DNA from: Boletus sp. NGJ
Taxonomy: Eukaryota > Basidiomycota > Agaricomycetes > Boletales > Boletaceae
Reading direction: 5' to 3'
Assembly (NCBI GenBank): GCA_019096195.1
Contig: JAGTXK010000226.1
Location: forward strand, 186,001-250,000
Length of the DNA: 64,000 nt
Part shown: positions 11,334-22,308 of the stretch, one piece after another
How the letters are laid out: the number at the start of each line of letters is the position of its first letter
Position numbering within the stretch: the stretch's first letter is position 1
Made by a program: the position numbers and the translations under genes
The notes under the pieces: model-generated
What the model was told of the DNA's origin: nothing
The model's input: the letters and a program-made list of their open reading frames with translations, nothing else
Databases searched by the model: none

Positions 11334-12871
11334 ATGTCGCGGCAGCTTCTTGTGCGTGCTGGTTTGTTCAGGAGCAATGCTCCTGACTCCAACGAGCTGG
11401 GTGGGGAAGAGTTCAAGCTCCCCAAGATGGCTTCCTTGATCATCGTGATTGTCTACAACATAATACTGCAGGTACGTGGCTACGCCATATAACTACATGG
11501 TTTCATGGCATAGCCCTTACTGATGCAAGCTCTCCTTCTTCATTCTTATCCCTTCCTCGAGCAAATATGCGGAATACTTGGGCGGAAATGCAACCTTCTC
11601 TGGTATCGTCATCGGTATACCCACCTTGTTTGGCGGTATAGCACTCATTCCACTGACCAAATACGACAGAGGTAGACTCACATCCGTCTTTATTTCGAAA
11701 ACCGAGTTTAAGTTTGACGTTCATCCATCTATAGGAAAATACACCATGGCATTGCATATAGGATGCTTCACGGGAATTCTAGGGCAGATCGCATATGCAA
11801 TCGCATATCGTGCCAATTTCCTGTACTTGATCCTCATTGGACGATGCTTGACTGGTGTCTCGTTATCGGGTTTCATGTACTGCAAACGGTACTGCACGGA
11901 TCCTTTGATCGTCGGAATACGCCGTCGGACGACGCTTTCCAGCTGGTTAGTGCTTGGACAAGCTCTAGGAATGACCCTCGGTCCGTTCATCGGCGGTCTG
12001 TTATACAACGTCGGGTTCCGAAGTGCGATCTTCAACGGATACACCAGCCCTGGTTGGATTATGGCTTGCTGCTACATGTTCTTCTGGTTGATCATAGCCA
12101 GATACTTCGAGGACGTACCCACGACGGAAATGAGTCTGGAGCTTCACGAAATAACAGCACCCGCCACTTCCGACGAAGACGGGAAGCAGATCGGCCCCAC
12201 ACTACTTCCACCTGCTGCTCAGACTACCCGCCCCTTCATTCCCACTAGAAGAATCGTTCACCGCCCACTTATCTCTTATCACACGCCCACAGTGGGGCGT
12301 CATTATCTGCATGTGTTGGTTCTCCATGCTATGCTTCTTCATCCTCGGGTCCTGGGAGGCAAACCTCCCTGTATTCGGCGCTGCGACTTCTACCCTCAAC
12401 TGGTCCCCATTTGCAGCAGGTAACTTCATAGCGCTAGGTGGAATCACTGCATTCCCATTCTTCCTTGCGAGTATGCTGTTCGCACGCCGTATTCAAGATC
12501 GACATCTACTCGCTTTCGGGACCGGTCTGGGTCTCTGTGGGCTTTTTATCTTCATTTCGCTTCTCGCCACTAGGAAAGTGATGTATGGATCACTATTTGC
12601 GTGCTGGTGGCCCATCGCCCTCGGTTTCAACCTCGCAACGACCGTGACGCTGAGTCTGTTAAGCAAGCAGCTTCCTTCCAACTGGAATAGGCATGCCTCT
12701 ATGGCGATTCAATACTCCAATTACGTTGGACGAATAAGTGGTGCTATCTGGGGTGGATCGGGTGTTGCTGTCGGAATGGTGAACTTTGTAGGATTAGAGA
12801 TAGGGCTTGTCGGTATTGGGGGCGTCCTCTGCATGACACTTTGGAGAAATCTCAAGACAAAAGCTGGCTAA
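11334..12871 (+). pseudogene. MFS transporter, copy 1, frame broken in the central loop
   Basis: Same gene structure as the copy at 15711-17234: exons 11334-11471, 11530-11671 and 11735 onward, with introns at identical positions. N-terminal MFS half: YAEYLGGNATFSGIVIGIP, IALIPLTKYD, ILIGRCLTGVS, LGMTLGPFIGGLLYNVGFR. The C-terminal half resumes in another frame as CMCWFSMLCFFILGSWEANL, NWSPFAAGNFIALGGITAF, and SGAIWGGSGVAVGMVNFVGL. In the cytosolic loop between the halves (about 12200-12300) copy 1 is two bases shorter, net, than copy 2, so the two halves cannot be read as one protein, and no intron there restores frame. The family has a dileucine-like acidic N-terminus and resembles vacuolar or SPX-type fungal MFS proteins (also called MFSD8-like); the substrate cannot be told. 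Either a recent pseudogene or an assembly slip. Confidence 0.7.
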
Positions 12872-15559
12872 CTGCGTCAATTGTCTTCTTCCTTTTATTT
12901 TGCACAGATAGATATTCTTCGTGCCAACTAGTTCTACAACCCCCTATCCTTTGTCCCTCCTTCGGTTCTTTTTGCGATATATATTCTTCCATCGAGTTAT
13001 TCCCAGACTCCTGTTCGAGCAAGTAAAGCGGACATCGATGAAGGCGAGTAAAGGTTATGTATGCTACATGTGGATAGCATGAATTGTACCATTCAGAGGA
13101 CATGATATAAAGGTCTGAACATTGAACGTTCGACGGTCCCACGCCCAGCAAGCAATCCGAGCCGTATGGCTATCAGGTTGAATCTGATAACATTCAGTAG
13201 TATACACCGAGCGAATGTTGAACGTAAGTGGGGGTAAAAGTTCGAATACTGACAATCCTCCATCTGGTCAAAGGAATTTCTGATTGGAATGGGCATGACA
13301 CAGATTGCTTGAAAATAAGGTTCTTATGCGACATGAGTATGTGTGTCGTTCCAAAGAAATCACGGAAAGAGTCTGTAAAATATGGATTATTATTTCAATA
13401 TTTGGCAGATGCATTACATCTTGGGACCAACTTGGTTAAAGTTATGTACCACCAACATGGCGCCATTTGATTGGCGCTCAAGCGTGTGGCGAGGCTTGAA
13501 GTCCTGAATAGAATCAGTACGGAAAGGAACGGACCATGAGACATGTGTTGCACCTAAAATCGATCATTGATGGAATGATTTGACCATGGGAACCTAACTT
13601 AGCAGTCGGAGTACTGTGACGCGGAGACGCCTGAAGTGACTTGATGCGATATCCTGTCCCCTCCAGTCGTGCCTACCTCGTGGCAGTTAATATGGGCGCC
13701 ATCAGTGATGATGAACGTCTCGAGTATGGAATGACACAGTAAGTGACTGTCGCTGAAACCGGGGAAGGGGACACCGGTGCCAAGAGTTGATCTGCATGAC
13801 GAAAAATAGTACAACCTTATTGGCGAGAAAAGATCATCATGCTCGCACGATATCATCTATGGATTCCCTGCGATATGAGTGACCTTTCCCGGTAACAGGC
13901 TCATGAACCTTAAAGCAATTAACCCCTTGAACCAGCAGGCAGTGGTGAGCTTTATAACCATCATTCACCTCACTGGGAATAGTACCTGCATGGCGCCACA
14001 TTGAATGAAACGATGTTGACACAACATCACTCCACAGGTTGGTATGAATTTATTTGATGGCGTTTAGTAATCCGAAAGCGCCCGGTATTCAATTGCCAGT
14101 GACAACAAATTGTGGGCGAGCGCAGCAGGGCGATGACATCCTGTGTGGTGAAAGAGACGAGTACTAGCTATAACTGCCATCCCCAAACCTACAGGCAGGT
14201 TGGACGTTTTAGTCGCCGGTACGTAGTGGTACAACGGGCCTGGCCTGGCCACGGGGTATTTGACAAAGTCGTAAGGGTATGAGAGATTGCTAGAAAGGGG
14301 CTACATCACAGGGACGCGAGGAACGAATCGGGCAGCAATAGTCCTGTTGGTAATGACGCTGCAATGATTGACGCCAGTAAGAGTCACGACGACTCGCAGA
14401 GCCAAGAACGAGTCAATAATATGACATACGACTTACCTGAGTTGCAAGAACAACCTGACAAGACCGCGGGACGAAACTGGCGATCGGACCTGCGAGTCTA
14501 GACGTCGAACCTACCAGTGGCAAGATGGACGCATAGGAAGGATATAAGGGCGATGAAGACGCCGGGAAGAGACACAAGGCGATGCAAAATGCATCAGAAC
14601 ATTCCAGGAAATGGCTGGAGTGATGAGTCAACAAACCTCACCTAGGACAACTCAAGATGAGCCAGTGTCTGAAAGCGCCTCCAGGACAACAGACGTGTCT
14701 ATGCAATTAACAATGTCTCGAACAAGATGGTACGGGCGGCGCGGCGAGCAGCACCAGCTGCGATTCACCTGAAATTGCGCCAAAGCTGCTTGTTGAGGAG
14801 GATTCGTGTCAGCACAATGATGGTGAGAACGACAGGACGACGACAAACTCACCTGGACTGCCCGCACCACTTGCAAAGTGTCCCAAGTGTCTCAAGGAAC
14901 CCATGAACCCACCCCATAGACGTGGCAGACACCAAACGAAGCCCAGGAACGTCAGTCGAATAATACATTCGAGCAGATTGACTTACTTCCATACATCACA
15001 TAAACCACAAATCAAACGACCGGATGCCACAGACCCCGTCAGAAAATGGTGGTGGAGATACCAGAGACGCGAAACACGCGCACGACGGTGCGATAGCGAC
15101 AAGTTGAAAATGAATCCTGCGCGAGCATTTACCAAGTACTGACGCGCTGACGGTCGACCACCATTTGCCAGATAGGATTTCACAGCTGTTTGCAGACGAT
15201 TTCAAGGTTAAAGGTAGTACCGCTCCTTTCGCTAATGATCTCATAATTCACAACAAAATGTTAGAGCACGTGCAACTCTCATTTTGCTCCTCTCATGATC
15301 TTACCTCGGGGAATTCTGGCGTCGGCGAAAACTCACCACTCGCTAGCTACCAAATTGCCAACCTGATCATGCATAACCAACACTATGCATTATGAGACAG
15401 TGTGCTATACTGCCGGTTGGCGCCGCGCACAACGTGGGAGTGCACGGTTGCTGATGAGTCGAGATCACCTGGCTTTCCGCGGGTGCGTCCGAATCCGAGT
15501 CGTTCAAACACTAGATGGGACATGTGCACCATGATACCCGCAACCAAACGGGTGCATTT
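12872..15559. other. Long stretch between MFS copies, no recognisable gene
   Basis: About 2.7 kb. The minus strand has some exon-like pieces with good donors (15244-14983, and hydrophobic segments near 14500-14600 such as GVFIALISFLCVHLATG next to a GT donor), which could belong to an unrecognised multi-exon membrane protein or to a worn copy of one. I could not chain them into a protein. Nothing resembling a tRNA or transposase was seen. Confidence 0.35.
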
Positions 15560-15710
15560 CCGTCACGTCGTGGGTGCTTGGAAGAATATTATGGGTATAT
15601 AGTTCGGACTCGGGTTGTTTGTGCCTCTCCGTCTTCTTCGAGGTGAGTGCCAACGTTCTTAACCCCACTGGGCAAAACATTTATATTCACATTCATTAGA
15701 GAAGCATTTC
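15560..15710 (+). promoter_or_regulatory. Upstream region and probable 5' UTR intron of MFS copy 2
   Basis: Matches the region before copy 1: a TCGTGGGTGCT-type block, then TTCGAG and a donor at 15643, acceptor ATTAG ending at 15699, 57-nt intron, ATG at 15711. TATATAG at about 15596 may serve as a TATA box. Confidence 0.5.
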
Positions 15711-17234
15711 ATGTTGCGCCAGCTTCTTGTGCGTGCTGGTTTGTTCAGGAGCAATGCTCCTGGTGACTCCAATGAGCTGGACGGAGAAGAATTCAAGCTC
15801 CCCAAGATAGCTTCCTTGGTCATCATAATTACCTACAACATGTTGCTGCAGGTACGTAGTTCCATCGTGTTAGTATGTGGCTCCTGGCGTAACACTTTTC
15901 CTGCAAAAGCTCTCCTACTTCATCCTTATCTCTTCCTCGAGCCAATATGCCGAATACTTGGGCGGAAATGCAACCTTCTCTGGTGTCGTTATCGGCATAC
16001 CATCCTTGTTTAGTGGTATTGTACTCGTTCCACTTACGAGATATGACAAAGGTAGACCACATCCGTTCTTGTAGCCAAAATTACCGTTAATCCATGTGTA
16101 GGACGATACGCCAGGGCATTGCATATAGGATGCTTTGCAGGCATTCTAGGGAACGTCGCATATGCAATTGCATATCGTGCCGATTTCCTGTACTTGATTC
16201 TCATCGGACGATGCTTGACCGGTGTCTCATTTTCGAATCTCATGTACTGCAAGCGATACTGCACGGATCCTTTGATCGTCGGAATACGCCGTCGGACGAC
16301 GCTTTCCAGCTGGTTAGTGATTGGACAAGCTTTGGGAATGACCCTCGGCCCCTTCCTAGGCGGTTTGTTGTACAAGGTCGGATTCCGCAATGCGATCTTC
16401 AACGGCTACACCAGTCCTAGTTGGATTATGGCTTGCTGCTACGTGTTCTTCTGGTTGATCATAGCCAGATACTTCGAAGATGTGCCCACGACAGAACAAC
16501 ACCTCTCACTCCCAATTCTTACTCCTTCCGTCGAAGAAGAGAACAAACCCGGAGACTCCGCGCTGCTTCCTCCCTTTCCTCCGACTACCAGCCCTCCACC
16601 ACTAGAAAAATCGTCCACCGCCCCCGCCCACCTATCTCATATCACACACCCACAGTGGGGCGTCATTATCTGCATGTGTTGGTTCTCCATGCTGTGCTTC
16701 TTCATCCTCGGGTCCTGGGAGGCAAACCTCCCTGTATTCGGCGCTGCGACTTCTACCCTCAACTGGTCCCCATTTGCAGCAGGTAACTTCATAGCGCTAG
16801 GTGGAATCACTGCATTCCCATTCTTCCTTGCGAGTATGCTGTTCGCACGTCGTATTCAAGATCGGCATCTACTCGCTTTCGGGACTTGCCTGGGTCTCTG
16901 TGGGCTTTTGGTCTTCACTTCGCTCCTCGTCACTAGGAAAGTGGTGTATGGATCGCTATTTGCGTGCTGGTGGCCTATCGCCCTCGGTTTCAACCTCGCA
17001 ACAACTGTGACGCTGAGTCTGCTAAGCAAGCAGCTTCCTTCCGATTGGAATAGGCGTGCTTCTATGGCGATTCAATACTCCAATTACGTTGGACGAATAA
17101 GTGGTGCTATCTGGGGTGGATCGGGTGTTGCTGTCGGAATGATAAATTTTGTAGGGCTGGAGATAGTGCTCGTCGGTATTGGGTGGATCCTTTTCACGAC
17201 GCTCTGGAGAAATCTCAAGACAAAAACTGGCTAG
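15711..17234 (+). CDS. MFS transporter, copy 2 (intact)
   Basis: Exons 15711-15851, 15910-16051 and 16102-17234 join in frame to 471 residues. N-terminal tail holds EEFKLPKIASLVIIITYNML (TM1), then GNATFSGVVIGIPSLFSG, the ALHIGCFAGILGNVAYAIAY segment, the IGRCLTGVSF motif, and GMTLGPFLGGLLYKVGFRNA; the C-terminal half has CWFSMLCFFILGSWEANLPV, WSPFAAGNFIALGGITAFPF, CWWPIALGFNLATTVTLS and GSGVAVGMINFVGLEIVLVG. Twelve hydrophobic segments are plausible, split by a Pro/Ser-rich loop around 16500-16630. This architecture fits the MFS subfamily of vacuolar SPX/MFSD8-like proteins, but the substrate is not evident. The C-terminal half is almost identical to copy 1, more so than the N-terminal half, which suggests exchange between the copies. 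Confidence 0.85.
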
Positions 17235-18960
17235 AGGTGTCTTTTTCCGATCAGTATCTGTTCTTCTATGCCAAGCAGCTCTCCGACCTCTCGCTTCTTT
17301 CTGGGGTGAAATGATCTTTTATCAGTTTAGGCTCCCTATCATTCTCGTTTAGCCGAACAAATTAAATATCGATTGAAGTGACCCAAGGGTGGTTAGCTCA
17401 CAATACAATCCTGTAAGGGGTGCATCGGTATGTACTTTTACTTGCTGACTTCACGTTTATGAATACACCTAATGCTTCTGTACATACCAGGAAAGGTACA
17501 CTAGCAACTGAGTTCCTGCAGCAACAGAACTCCGAGTCGGTGGATTGCGCCGTCTAGCACGAATGAGGGCAGGGTTGGGGTATGCCAGACCGCGAGGAGA
17601 GAAGAGAGAAGCTCATACCTTCAGTGGTAGCGCCACCCCAATTACAGTTATCTTTTGCATTCCGCAGTAGTTCTAGAATGGCTCCAGACCACCATCGCCG
17701 GCGGGAGAGAAGCTCGTTCCTTCGATGCTGGAGCAAATAATAATGTCATGGGTGTGTCGCAGCGTCGCCAATGGGCCTCGGCGTCTGACCAAGCACTTCT
17801 TGAATTGAACCCGCTGTCGGATCTGATGTTAGGAAGTTGGACCATGGAATCTGCAGGCCGCAGGTTTTACCTTCACCGGCTTTGAGTGCGACGTTGACGA
17901 TGTTGAGCGTGCTCCACGAGATACGGTTGAGGCAAAAAAATTGTTGACCATGCCGATACGGATCGGAGGCGCTCGCGAGGTCGAGGGGGGCTGAAAAACT
18001 CGAGGTTGACTAGGACTGGGAATGAGGTTCAGGCGAGGTCCAACTGCACGAGCAGCATCAATGGGAGGTCCCCGAGAGAGGTTCGAAGTGAATTTCATGG
18101 AGAGCCTCCGAAGACTCACTTATCTAGTCATGCTCATTTCGTGGAGGGCACGGCAAAACGGCGCGATAGTGCACCCTTAGCAATGGGACTAGCCTAGAGG
18201 GAATTGGTCAGTGCCTTGTGGGATATTGTAGACGAGTATGGTGAAAACAAGGGTGATGGGCATAAAACCAACTGGACCTGGCTTGGTGTAGAAATCAATG
18301 ATATTTATTGGCTCACCATGATGTACCAGTACTTGCTTTCCATCCAACGTTACATGAGTCAATTCATGACTCATCCGAGCAATCGTACGAGTCGTCTCCT
18401 TCGAGGCGGACAGCATGCATGCCCTGCCAGCCAAATTTACATAGACAACCTATCAAAGGTCCGACGGTCACAATCTTGAAGAAGTCACCACCACTCCAAT
18501 CATCTTCCATCGTTGAAGATGCCGCTATTGCCACAACATAAGTATGTAGCCCGTGTCTGATGTGACAATGAAAGTAATCTTTGATTGTCGACGTACTGTG
18601 GACAACCTACAGCCTATAGGTTTCAAACACCGTGGTCCGCCCCGGGACACTTGACGCTGCGACTCAATGGCTACAACTGCAGATTCGTAGTACATACCGT
18701 CCCGTACGGTGAGTCAGCCAACTATTGAGTGCCCTCTGGGCCATATACTAAACTGAATTCGTCGAGCGAAGCCTTGGAACCGTTCGGTTGCCGTACGTTT
18801 TGGTGATCCGACAACTTTAAGTAATTCCGGGCAAAAAAAAAGAACGAGGCGCACAGTGCTCTATTACCTACACAAGGCAGGTTCATGGACCCGAACTAGC
18901 GCATTCCGCTTCCGCAGGCCCGGGCCTGCTCTCGCCATCGGTGTGGTCGACCATTCTAGG
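17235..18960. other. Region without a recognisable gene
   Basis: About 1.7 kb. Minus-strand open stretches at 18434-18189 and 18119-17829 are moderately long, the second rich in Ser, Arg and Pro, but show no motif I know and do not join cleanly. The right end should carry the promoter of the MATE gene; an A-rich run lies at 18833-18842. Confidence 0.35.
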
Positions 18961-21937
18961 ATGGACGTTGAGCAAGTCGTTCGCCAAATGGTCGAGAGAA
19001 GCGTTCCGAATCCTCCTGATGCTTCTCAAGGTAGTCGTACTGGCGGGGACGCGTACACCAACCTCAGTCCTGCAGGAGATGCAGTCAGCCCGCAAACGTA
19101 TTCGGGCAGCACCGGGGTAGAGCAACTCGAAGTCCGTGCGGAAGGATTATTGCTATCTACTACATCTGATGAACTTCAAGGTGAAGTACACGCCGACCCT
19201 CCGCCCTCGGGCCCCCGTCTTCCTACCATCGGCCGTCCAGCGATGCCGCGGAGGTCCCTTTCAGGTCCGATTTTCGCCACTGAGGAGGCCATCGAACCGT
19301 CACCAGGGAATCATATAGCTCTCGTTGGCAATGCAGCGAACGCTGCTGCGATTGGCTCTACGGAAGATATCAGAGGCAAGATACAAACATTGCTACTAGC
19401 TAGAATGCGCTCCGTCGCTTCCTTTTACGCTGCCAAGCTTCCCATCGTGGGCTCGTACCTTACCTACACAAAACATGTCGGTGAACCCCAACGTCGACGT
19501 ATTGGCCACCGAGACAACACCTTTACTGGGTGCCCTTCACGACTCCAAAGCTTTCGCGACTGAACAGGCCGAGGGGTTGCTTCGCCCTCTGTTATCGCCT
19601 CTGTTGAATCGTCTCCCTGATGTCAACGCGTTTGATAACGTTGAATCGGACAATTCTGGACTGCTTTTCAAAATCTTTGTAGAGTGTTACATTCTTGCAA
19701 GGGATGGTGGTGGATGGTTGTTGTGAGCACGACTTCATGCATGATGCTTGCGATGGATTAAACCATGTTGAAGCATCCACCTGCAAGAACATTCACTCGT
19801 GATAGCACCCACAGTATCCTTGGGACATTTGTCGACCACGGATCTTGCTGCAAGCACTATCGGCACAGCGGTGGCAAGTGTGACAGGGTATAGCATCACC
19901 CAGGGTTTCATCAGGTCAGTTTTGAACGCGCTACCCTTCATCATATCCTGGTTACTATGTTGGTACTTGCGAGGTTCTAATCTTACTTTCCAGTTCATTG
20001 GACAAAGCCCTCGCGAACGCTCCCAACCGTCGCATCGCGAAGATAGCTTGTGCACAAGCAGCAGTGGTCACCGGGATCGTTTTAATTGTGAGTGCAAGCC
20101 TCCGTTTGATTCCGGTGTAGATGCCAACTTCATCTCAGCCGATTACCAATCTATGGGCCGTTCAGTCTGCTACCCTTTTGCAGCGACTTGGCCAACCGCC
20201 AGAGGTCGTGGCCCCCGCGAGCGAGTTCCTCCGAGTCACGTCTGCAGGTCTGCCGGGATACGCGATTGGCGAAATAGCGAAGTAATTGGGTGTACTTTCT
20301 TCGAGACCAGTGCTGACCCCCGTAGCAGGCGATATCTGACGTCTCAAGGTAAAGCGTTGTGTTTAGTCATAACTGTGTTGTGCTGGCATTTACTCCTGTG
20401 CGAAGGGCTCTCAAGCGTGCATACGCGCTTCCTTTCGCTTACTGCGCCTCTGAACCTGCTTTTGAATTATCTTCTCGGTGAGGTGCTTTCTTGTGGTTTG
20501 TTGGGCCGCCTAGGCTGAACGACATTCTGCGTCACACTCCTTAGTCGATGGACCGATACCTGCCCTTCGATTAGGTTTCGCTGGAGCCCCACTGTGCACC
20601 GTCCTGAGTCACAATGCTCTCGCCGTTATGTTGATTATTTGCATTACCCAGCGAACAATACGAGAAGAATTGGATTACCTACGTGAACTCAATACCGTCC
20701 CTGACGAACCTGCCAGTGTAAACAGGAACTCTGGTCGACCCACAGGCGGCAACCACGTCCCGGAGTCACCGCAGGAGCGTTCAGGAGTCACATTCTTCAC
20801 TGGTCTAGGAACGCTGGTTTTTGCAGGCATATCCGGCGTTTCAAAGAGCGCATCCCAGCTCTGGTCAAAGGACTTCGGAGGAGGCAAGTCCATGATTCTC
20901 GACTCCTCTTCTTTATTCCTGACAACATCGCAGTCGTTGCGAGCATGTACGATCTTCACGTGCGCCTATGGTGAATGTTGCTAAGACATCGTCAGGCTCG
21001 GTCCAGATGCCCTCGCCACACAGGCGGTATTACTGACGACTGCTACGATGCTATACCAGGCTCCAAAGGCGATGAGTAATGTCTCATCCGACCGGTAATG
21101 AACCTTCAAGTATTGCATCACCTGTGCAATGCTGAATATGACCCCACCAGCATTAAAGCATGGATGACTAAAGGAGATGTACAACGTGCCAAGATTGCAG
21201 CTTCAGTCGCATTCGTTGGCACTTTGGGAGGGGTCATTGTCATCAGGTCCGTCTTGCAAAAGATCACGGATCGGAGCACTGACTCTTTGCCTAGCTATAT
21301 CCTCCTCGCGTCTGCAACGTCTTGGGGGCAGTTGTTCAACAATGATCCCAGTGAGTCCAGCCGTTAATTCTGCATACCTCATTCCCGGAATAACAACTGA
21401 AACGTGATTCGCAGTCATTATCCAGAACGTGTCTGCGCTGTTACCTGTCATAGCCGTCTTTCAGGCTGTTCATGGTGTCGGGGCATGGGTCGACACTTCC
21501 CTCGGAGCTCTCGGGAAGACTGCTGTATTCCCCTCCCTCAACGCGAGGTGACTATTCACATATTCCTACGAGTATTCCCTCAAGATGGTTTCTGACACGT
21601 TCATTCTAGTGCGGACTACTTTCTAGGTTTGTATTCATTTTACTTTATTCTGTTTCCTATCGATGCGTTCATCGAAGAGCTAAATGATGGACTCGTGTGT
21701 ATTCCTACAGGTATTCCTTTGGGGGTGTATCTCGCGTTGCCGGAACAATGGGGACTCGCTGGTTTATGGGTTGGCTTGACCGTCAGTTTGGCATACTCCT
21801 GTTTGGTAGCCACGATTGTGCTGGTGAGGACCAATTGGAAGAATGCCGTAGGTGGGAGGGGAGAGAGTACCCTCAGGGAAGGGGAGGGAGAAGTTCAACC
21901 CACGATCGAACCAAGAGGGTTTGGTGCCTCTTTATGA
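18961..21937 (+). CDS. MATE family efflux transporter, 5' structure uncertain
   Basis: MATE proteins export organic cations and drugs by H+ or Na+ antiport, in fungi often at the vacuole or plasma membrane. Recognisable pieces in order: VLATETTPLLGA (the common ETTPLL start), HSLVIAPTVSLGHLSTTDLA, STIGTAVASVTGYSITQGFI, LQRLGQPPEVVAPASEFLR, SLTAPLNLLLNYLL, LGFAGAPLCTVLSHNALAVM, RLGPDALATQAVLLTTATML, IIQNVSALLPVIAVFQAVHG and GIPLGVYLALPEQWGLAGLW. They sit in about ten exons with short introns; stop at 21937. Two oddities: a 170-residue Ser/Pro-rich frame from 18961 (MDVEQVVRQMVER) leads to this gene but is one frame off from the ETTPLL frame, which has its own ATG at 19475; and between 19698 and 19789 the expected first membrane helix (LPVFGTHLLE type) is not readable. 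So the start may be 19475, or the 5' part may be damaged. Confidence 0.68.
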
Positions 21938-22308
21938 TTTTGTTCCCCCACAAGACTCCTAATTTACCTTGTGTCCTGCTTCATGTTTATAACTCATATC
22001 TTCGTTTTCATATTCTATCGATGCCGCAGAGGAAGAAAACAAAAGACAGGTGCTATGGAAGCATGATTGCATTTTATTTCACTTGCAGTGTACACCTGAA
22101 GGTCGTCGGAAATGAATACAACCACAGATTACCTTATGTTGTAAGCAGTGTTAAACCAAGTGTGCTCCGTGGACGATGCAAAATGAAGTGTTCGACATGA
22201 CGGGGATATATGAATGGAATAAAGAAAGAAAAAAACGAAAGCGCAGCATGTGATTAAGCGACGTAAAGCAGGCATCAACTGGCGTGGAAGGACGACTCGA
22301 CGCCGAGG

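Noticed and set aside
17554-18540. Possible spliced minus-strand gene
   Set aside because: Open stretches lack motifs and their borders do not join in phase.
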